NCBI GenBank assembly: GCA_002439555.1
Contig: DJOC01000028.1
Span: 17,479-28,851 of the forward strand
Length of the DNA: 11,373 nt
Direction: 5' to 3'
From: Caryophanales bacterium UBA6448
Lineage (GTDB): Bacteria; Bacillota_I; Bacilli_A; RF39; UBA660
The position numbers were made by a program, and so were the translations under genes. The notes beneath the pieces are model-generated. The model was not told the origin of the DNA and ran no database searches. It was given only the letters and a program-made list of their open reading frames with translations. Shown here piece by piece: positions 6,428 to 11,373 of the stretch (position 1 is the stretch's first letter; every line of letters begins with the position of its first letter).

Positions 6428-8740
6428 TTAAATATTATTAGTTTTTCTTAATATATAATTTGAAAGTGATTTAAGCTTATCAAAGATATACATACTGCAA
6501 ATAAATAAAACTATAAATACTAAAATAGTATCTTTATTAATATTACTTATATTGAAAAATGCATATTGATAAAGTGCACAATACTCAAATGCTAAGAAAA
6601 GTATGCACATCATTACTCCCCTTAAAAGATTATAAGGTTTACAAATATAATTTAAGAATATAAATCCTGTTATTGCAGTTAAAAATACTGTAAGCGTAGA
6701 ACATAACTCTTGTGAAAGTCCAAAGTTAATTTGGAATAATTTAATAATTACTACATTAAATACTACCGTTAAAGCACTAGGTATGGCCTTTAAGAATACT
6801 TTCAAAAGGAAATTACCCTTTACAAGTTCATGATTAGGTTCAAGCGCTAAAATAAATGATGGAACTCCAATTGTAAAAAATGTTATTAAGGTTAAATGAA
6901 TTGGAATAAAGAAATATTCAGTATTTAAAAATATACAAGCAATAATTAAAATTATTGTAAATATTGTTTTACTAAGAAGAAGCGATGAACTTCTTTCGAT
7001 ATTATTAATACTTCTTCTTCCTTCTTTTAAAATAAGGGGTAAATTATCAATTTTTGAATCAAGAAGTACAAATTGGCTTACGTTTTTGGCAGCATCTGCT
7101 CCACTTGCCATTGCAATAGAACAATCACTTTCTTTTAAAGCAAGACAGTCGTTTACACCATCACCAGTCATGCCAACAAAATGGCCTTTATTTTTAAGGG
7201 CAATAATAATTTTTTTCTTTTGATCAGGTTTAACTCTACCTAAAATATTAAAATTTTCAATAATATCAGGTATTTCTTCATCACTAACCTGAGACATATC
7301 TACACTTCTTATATCAGTAATACCTGCCCTTTCGGCAATCTTTGAAACAGTTACTGGATTATCTCCACTTATGATTTTAATATCAATACCTTGCTCTTTA
7401 AAATAATTTAAAGTAACATCTGCATTTTCTTTTATTTTATCTTGAATTAAAATTAAAGCAATAGGTTTTATATCTTTGATATTTTTTAAACTTTCACCTT
7501 TTGCAAGAAGTAATACTCGGTAATCTTCTTGATAAGAGGAAATCTTCCCTATCTTACCCTTATATAAATTTTCAGGGCTACCTAAAAAGTAAACGCCATC
7601 TTTAAATTTTACTGCAGAATATTTTCTAATACTTGAAAATGATAATGTTTCTAGAGCCTCATCTTTATATTTAATATCGCATACAAAACTTTCTACGGCT
7701 TTAAATGTTGGTGAGGGATCAGAAAGTGCATTTACGTAAGATGCTAAAATTTCTTTAATATCTTTTTCACTTACCTTTTTAAGAGGAATAACTTTTTTTA
7801 CCTCCATAACCCCTTCGGTAATTGTCCCAGTTTTATCTAAACATAAAGTATCTACTCTAGCAAGATTTTCAATTGAATATAAATCTTGAACTAAAACTTT
7901 ATATTTTTTTAGTCTAATAACACTTACCGCCATTGCCGAAGATGTTAAAAGTACTAGTCCTTCGGGAATCATGCCTATTAAAGCACTAACCATACTCATA
8001 AGGGAATCAGGAATGCTATTAGTAATACCCATTTGATTTATAAAAAATAATATACCTATTGGAATAAGTAAAATACTTAAAACTTTTAACATTTTTTCAA
8101 ATGAATTATAAATAACAGAATTAGTCTTTTTAATATATTTTGTTTCACTAGTAATTTTAGAAATATAATTATCTTTTCCTATATGAATTACTTTAGCATA
8201 AACATTTCCACTTACTATAAATGAGCCACTTATTAAATCATCACCTTTCTCTTTAGTAATAACTTTTTCTTCTCCAGTGATAAAGGCCTCATTTACTTCA
8301 CAAGTTCCTGATAAAATTACACTATCAGTTACAACTTGACTTCCTACTTCATAGTTACAGACATCATCAAGTACAAGCTCTTCCCTAGTAAGTTCTATGA
8401 CCAAACCATCACGAATAACTTTTATTTTACTATCTGCGATAACGCTTAATTTATCAATAGTTTTTTTAGCAAGTATTTCTTCGACTATACTTATTATAGT
8501 ATTTGTAAAAATTACATTAACAAAAAGGCAGTTTTTCAACGCATATAAAAATTTACCAGAAACTATTCCACTTATTAAAACCATTAAACCTAATGCAATA
8601 TTTAAAAAGTTAAAATAGGTAAAAGCATTTGTTTTAATTATTTCTTTAATAGTTTTAGTTTTTGGTTCATCAACATAGTTTATTAAACCTTTTTGTTTTC
8701 TTTCTTCGACTTCAATATTTGTTAATCCCTTTATATTCAT
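6428..8740 (-). CDS. P-type cation-transporting ATPase (P2-like, Exp7-like PEGL type)
   Basis: 770 residues, full family length. Ion pump of the HAD superfamily in the cytoplasmic membrane. Actuator-domain TGE is at 155-157. M4 carries PEGL at 259-262, followed by VLL rather than the P of classical calcium pumps. The phosphorylated Asp is D302 in DKTGTIT. SGDNP at 458-462, the GRVKPDQK hinge and TGDGVND at 525-531 complete the catalytic core. About ten membrane helices are expected: two near 37-86, two near 218-275 and six from about 585 to 758. The M6 region HLTLITFFTIGVPSFILALE resembles Firmicutes COG0474 pumps such as pneumococcal Exp7, whose ion is not settled. The usual TGES reads TGEE here. 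The ATG at 8740 follows AGGTG at 4 nt spacing. It is a single-gene unit with its own promoter. The transported ion cannot be read from the sequence. Confidence 0.93.
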   Translation of the reverse strand: MNIKGLTNIEVEERKQKGLINYVDEPKTKTIKEIIKTNAFTYFNFLNIALGLMVLISGIVSGKFLYALKNCLFVNVIFTNTIISIVEEILAKKTIDKLSVIADSKIKVIRDGLVIELTREELVLDDVCNYEVGSQVVTDSVILSGTCEVNEAFITGEEKVITKEKGDDLISGSFIVSGNVYAKVIHIGKDNYISKITSETKYIKKTNSVIYNSFEKMLKVLSILLIPIGILFFINQMGITNSIPDSLMSMVSALIGMIPEGLVLLTSSAMAVSVIRLKKYKVLVQDLYSIENLARVDTLCLDKTGTITEGVMEVKKVIPLKKVSEKDIKEILASYVNALSDPSPTFKAVESFVCDIKYKDEALETLSFSSIRKYSAVKFKDGVYFLGSPENLYKGKIGKISSYQEDYRVLLLAKGESLKNIKDIKPIALILIQDKIKENADVTLNYFKEQGIDIKIISGDNPVTVSKIAERAGITDIRSVDMSQVSDEEIPDIIENFNILGRVKPDQKKKIIIALKNKGHFVGMTGDGVNDCLALKESDCSIAMASGADAAKNVSQFVLLDSKIDNLPLILKEGRRSINNIERSSSLLLSKTIFTIILIIACIFLNTEYFFIPIHLTLITFFTIGVPSFILALEPNHELVKGNFLLKVFLKAIPSALTVVFNVVIIKLFQINFGLSQELCSTLTVFLTAITGFIFLNYICKPYNLLRGVMMCILFLAFEYCALYQYAFFNISNINKDTILVFIVLFICSMYIFDKLKSLSNYILRKTNNI

Positions 8741-8762
8741 TTTACACCTACACTACTATTTT

Positions 8763-8791
8763 AGTATAGCATAAATTTTAAGTTTTGACAC
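8763..8791 (-). promoter_or_regulatory. Promoter of the P-type ATPase gene
   Basis: GTGTCA (8791-8786, four of six consensus), a 17-bp spacer and TATACT (8768-8763) preceded by TGC, an extended -10. The -35 starts two bases after the T-tract of the sigma-factor terminator, so the two units are tightly packed. Confidence 0.7.
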
Positions 8792-8792
8792 C

Positions 8793-8827
8793 AAAAAAAC
8801 TTCAATCTATATATAGACTAAAGTTTT
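8793..8827 (-). terminator. Intrinsic terminator of the sigma-factor gene
   Basis: On the minus strand a 14-bp stem (arms 8827-8814 and 8809-8796, including two G-U pairs) closes a TATA loop. The 3' arm ends in TTTT and runs into three more T. It begins 3 nt after the stop codon. The wobble pairs would be A-C mismatches on the other strand, so the direction is minus. Confidence 0.8.
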
Positions 8828-8829
8828 TA

Positions 8830-10212
8830 TTAATCCAAATAATCTTTTAAACCAATTTTATTATCTCTTTTTCTAAGTTTACGAAGAACCTTGCTTTCTA
8901 TTTGTCTAATTCTTTCTCTAGTAAGTCCATATTCTTGTCCAATATCCTCGAGTGTCATTTCTTTTTCACTTTCATTTAAACCAAATCTTTTTCGTAAAAT
9001 ATTAATTTCCTTTTCACTCAAGTTTTCTTTGAAAACATAATCTAAATATTCTTTAAGATTTTTATCAAGAACCTGTTTTTCTACAAAGGCATTTGTATCA
9101 GGAATAAGATTACTTAAGCAAGTATCTTCTTCTTCGGCTATTACTGGGCAATCTAAAGAAACACATGAGCCGAAATCATTTAAAAAATTACTGGCAGAAG
9201 CTATAGATACATTAAGACCTTCCGCGATTTCCTCAACACTTGGATATTTATTATGTTCAGATGTATACATAGTAATAAATCTATTGAAAGCAATTTTTTG
9301 TTTTACAACTAAATAAGGTTTTCTAATTGTATCATTATTGTAAGCAAGTGATCTTAAAATATTTTGTTTTATCCAATAACTAGCATACGTTGAAAATCTA
9401 CAACCTTTGTCCGAATCAAATTTATTTATAGCTCTTATTAAACCCAAATTTCCATCTTGAATAATATCCTCGAAAGCTAATGTTGGTGAATGATATGTTT
9501 TTGCAAAAGAAATTACTAATCTAACATTCCTTTTGAAAAAATTATTTTTTGCAATAATATATTTTTTTAATAAATCAAGTTCATAATCAATATTACTAAC
9601 TACTTCCCCATTATCTAAATCTAAATCAGCAAATATAGTTTTTAACTTTTCATAAGAAACATTCTTTTCCAATGCAAGAATTTTTTTAATATATCCTAAC
9701 TCATTTTTTAAAATACCTTCATCTCCTAGTTTATATGGAAGACTTTTAATTTCCTTTAAATAAGTTAATGCACTTTCATAATCACTTGCATAATACACTG
9801 ACTTTATAATTGTATTTAAGCGAAGTGAAGGATACAAACTATCATTAAAATTACAAATATGTAAGTTATCAAAACCCTCTTTTAAAATTCTACCATAATA
9901 TGTTTCCTCATTTTGATTCATAAGTGGTGATTCTTTAGTTCCTAATGAATGGAACATATAATCCACAGTGCTTAAATAAGATGTATCAACTATATCGTCT
10001 TGAATACCATTTGCTAAACTATCAAAATAACATGAATATTTATTAGCAAATTTTAAAAATTCTTTTTCACTTAAATTACCACTCATCTTATCAAAATAAC
10101 AATTTATAACTTTTTTACCATATTTTTCGTATAATGCATATAATGTTTTTTCATCAAATGTTGAAAGACTATCTAATAATTTTTTGAATTTTTCATAAGA
10201 TATATTTTCCAT
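8830..10212 (-). CDS. RNA polymerase sigma-70 family factor (RpoD/SigA-like, group 1 or 2)
   Basis: 460 residues. It directs RNA polymerase to promoters. Region 1.2-like sequence is near 77-113; a spacer of about 100 residues follows, longer than in many SigA proteins and comparable in place to the non-conserved region of E. coli sigma-70. Region 2 spans 221-298, including DGNLGLIRAINKFD and the -10-reading helix YWIKQNILRSL; region 3 about 301-372; region 4 about 382-450 with the HTH LEDIGQEYGLTRERIRQIES. It ends in KDYLD like housekeeping sigmas. In region 2.4 the Gln equal to E. coli Q437 is kept, but the T440 position is Leu. The first 75 residues match nothing I recognise. The start at 10212 follows GGGGG by 8 nt. 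The gene has its own promoter and terminator and no dnaG neighbour, so it could be the primary sigma or a paralogue. Confidence 0.9.
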   Translation of the reverse strand: MENISYEKFKKLLDSLSTFDEKTLYALYEKYGKKVINCYFDKMSGNLSEKEFLKFANKYSCYFDSLANGIQDDIVDTSYLSTVDYMFHSLGTKESPLMNQNEETYYGRILKEGFDNLHICNFNDSLYPSLRLNTIIKSVYYASDYESALTYLKEIKSLPYKLGDEGILKNELGYIKKILALEKNVSYEKLKTIFADLDLDNGEVVSNIDYELDLLKKYIIAKNNFFKRNVRLVISFAKTYHSPTLAFEDIIQDGNLGLIRAINKFDSDKGCRFSTYASYWIKQNILRSLAYNNDTIRKPYLVVKQKIAFNRFITMYTSEHNKYPSVEEIAEGLNVSIASASNFLNDFGSCVSLDCPVIAEEEDTCLSNLIPDTNAFVEKQVLDKNLKEYLDYVFKENLSEKEINILRKRFGLNESEKEMTLEDIGQEYGLTRERIRQIESKVLRKLRKRDNKIGLKDYLD

Positions 10213-10238
10213 TATCTATTCCCCCATAACTGATTGAT

Positions 10239-10267
10239 ATTCTATCATATTTATTTTAAGTATTCAA
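10239..10267 (-). promoter_or_regulatory. Promoter of the sigma-factor gene
   Basis: TTGAAT (10267-10262), 17-bp spacer, TAGAAT (10244-10239) preceded by TGA (extended -10). The expected start near 10232 leaves a leader of about 20 nt with a GGGGG SD. It begins directly after the T-tract of the phosphoesterase terminator. Confidence 0.75.
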
Positions 10268-10268
10268 G

Positions 10269-10296
10269 AAAAAAAGGTAAAAATTTTCTACCTTTT
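10269..10296 (-). terminator. Intrinsic terminator overlapping the phosphoesterase stop codon
   Basis: AAAAGGTA (10296-10289) pairs with TACCTTTT (10279-10272) across a 9-nt loop, which can close further by A-T pairs. Seven T residues (10275-10269) form the 3' arm and tract. The TAG stop (10290-10288) lies within the 5' arm and the start of the loop. Confidence 0.75.
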
Positions 10297-11199
10297 AAGT
10301 ACTCTTTGATTAACATTAACTTTATCAATACTCATTGGATAAAATCCATTAAAGTGTCCTAAAAAACCAGCACTTTCTTGAAGCTTAGTTATTCCACCAT
10401 TGATAATTAAATGAATTTGATGGCCATTAACAGTAATAATTTTTGCACCTCTTGCATTATCTGGAAATAATGATTTATTCGGAGCAATTATGCCCTTATT
10501 ATTAGATATTAGATCATCAATTATAGGAAATACCATCCCATTATGCATATGACCACAAAAGATAAAATCAAATTCTTTAATATATGAAATAACTTTTGGA
10601 TCTGTCATATATATTGGTGAATGAACTATCAATATTTTAACTTTAGAATTATCCAAAGAATTTAAATATTTTGTGTATTTACTCATAAAATCAAGTTTAT
10701 GAAGTAATAATTCTTTGCTTTCATTACCAGTGTTATTAAAATAATATTCATAAGGAAGTTCTAAAGAATAAACTATAACCTTATCATCCTCATAATAAGG
10801 ATCATAGTGAGAAACATAAACGCTTGGAATCGAGTTTGCTTCTTTCCAATAGCCTTCGGGAAAGTCCATTTTACCCTGTTTAAAATCACAAGTAGTAAAA
10901 TCGTGTGAACCTAAATTAACAAAAGTTTTATATTTTTTACCTAAACTTTCTAACCATAAAAGTAACTTTTCACTTTTTTCTTTATGTGTTTTTAAAAAGT
11001 CCGTACTATCAATAATATCACCCTCTAAGCAAAGATATTCCAATTCCTCCGAAGATAAGTTCTCACTTATTAATTCTAATTTTCTATCATCAAAATTTTT
11101 AAAATAATGTAAATCTCCAAAAGTTTAAATATAAATATTATCTTTCTTCTCTGGCATATCGTAAGTATGATTTTTAGTTTGAATTATTTTATCTATCAT
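10288..11199 (-). pseudogene. Calcineurin-like metallophosphoesterase, interrupted by an in-frame stop
   Basis: The natural start is ATG 11199, with AAGGGGG 7 nt upstream and a consensus promoter. The frame reads 24 codons to NIYI, then TAA (11127-11125), then continues in the same frame TFGDLHYF and on to TAG at 10288. Taking the stop as codon 25, the family motifs are GDLH (D29, H31), GDIID (D61, D64), GSHD (98-101), VHSP (H193) and GHMH (H217, H219), which together bind the two metals of the active site. The stop precedes the first motif. A restart at TTG 11043 has GGAGG only 2 nt away and would lose D29 and H31. The usual GNH(D/E) Asn ligand is also Ser. Nonsense decay (CAA to TAA is one transition) is the simplest reading; read-through, a sequencing error or a restart are alternatives. 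The rebuilt protein is about 303 residues, cytoplasmic, substrate unknown. Confidence 0.8.
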
Positions 11200-11223
11200 T
11201 TCAAATCCCCCTTAACTAATAAG

Positions 11224-11251
11224 ATTATACCACTTATATCAACTATGTCAA
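11224..11251 (-). promoter_or_regulatory. Consensus promoter of the phosphoesterase gene
   Basis: TTGACA (11251-11246), 16-bp spacer, TATAAT (11229-11224), both exact. The block 11263-11245 (CTTTACACTAATTTGACAT) matches the J-domain promoter at 18 of 19 positions. The leader is short, with AAGGGGG before ATG 11199. An intact promoter and RBS suggest the gene body was damaged only recently. Confidence 0.85.
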
Positions 11252-11292
11252 ATTAGTGTAAAGTATTTTAATCAATTATGCATTCATTTGAA

Positions 11293-11329
11293 TAGAGATA
11301 CCCACTCTAAAAGTAAAGCAAAATTTACT
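11293..11329 (-). terminator. Small hairpins after the possible upstream gene
   Basis: On the minus strand AGTAAA (11329-11324) pairs with TTTACT (11317-11312) and is followed by TTT. A second stem TAGAG / CTCTA lies at 11309-11293. Both stems are short, so a terminator role is weakly supported. Confidence 0.25.
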
Positions 11330-11373
11330 ATTTAAATCTATCTTTGTATGAACATTTTTTACAAATTTCTAAG
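11328..11373 (-). CDS. Possible 3' end of an upstream gene with a CxxC motif
   Basis: Entering from the window edge, one minus-strand frame reads LEICKKCSYKDRFK and stops at TAG (11330-11328), followed by a small hairpin. The CxxC pair would suit a metal-binding tail. Only 14 codons are visible, so it may be chance. Confidence 0.3.
   Translation of the reverse strand, partial: LEICKKCSYKDRFK

Noticed and set aside
8397..8618. Plus-strand open frame inside the P-type ATPase gene
   Set aside because: Antisense to conserved ATPase sequence; no SD or promoter, and no recognisable protein.
11041..11043. TTG 11043 as the true start of the phosphoesterase
   Set aside because: GGAGG is only 2 nt away, the product would lack the first metal-binding motif, and the upstream frame with GDLH, ATG, SD and promoter is clearly the original gene.

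Overview
The window is very AT-rich with a low-GC bacterial character. Codons such as TTA, AGA and AAA dominate, Shine-Dalgarno (SD) sites are strong, promoters follow the sigma-A TTGACA/TATAAT pattern, and TGG is the Trp codon, so the standard bacterial code applies. A low-GC Firmicutes/Bacilli relative (for example an uncultured gut lineage) fits best, but this rests on composition and protein style, not on a marker gene. Every supportable gene lies on the minus strand, so the window reads from right to left.

Right end (about 10.27-11.37 kb): the possible last 14 codons of an upstream gene, a consensus promoter, and a calcineurin-like metallophosphoesterase gene. That gene is broken by an in-frame TAA at codon 25, just before its first metal-binding motif. 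A terminator hairpin overlaps its stop codon.

Centre (about 3.8-10.27 kb): four single-gene units. They are a sigma-70 family factor with its own promoter and a 14-bp terminator, a ten-helix P-type cation ATPase with its own promoter, an unrecognised helical 299-residue protein, and a J-domain (DnaJ-like) protein with a consensus promoter. The J-domain promoter and the phosphoesterase promoter share a 19-nt upstream block with one mismatch. This hints at co-regulation or a duplicated promoter module.

Left part (1 to about 3.8 kb): an accessory island of three tandem RhuM-family paralogues, the last running off the window. Each has an N-terminal helix-turn-helix (HTH) with a different recognition helix, and a highly similar C-terminal domain. 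Between them lie the 3' tail of a fourth RhuM copy (3631-3702) and the C-terminal zinc-ribbon remnant of a large serine recombinase (827-1069). The array therefore seems to have expanded, lost copies and hosted a mobile element. The RhuM genes use AAAGGAG-type ribosome binding sites, whereas three neighbouring genes use a GGGGG type, consistent with a separate origin.

No tRNA, rRNA, CRISPR array or intact transposase was seen. The best candidates for undescribed biology are the RhuM array with its shared upstream element, and the J-domain protein next to the unknown 299-residue protein.
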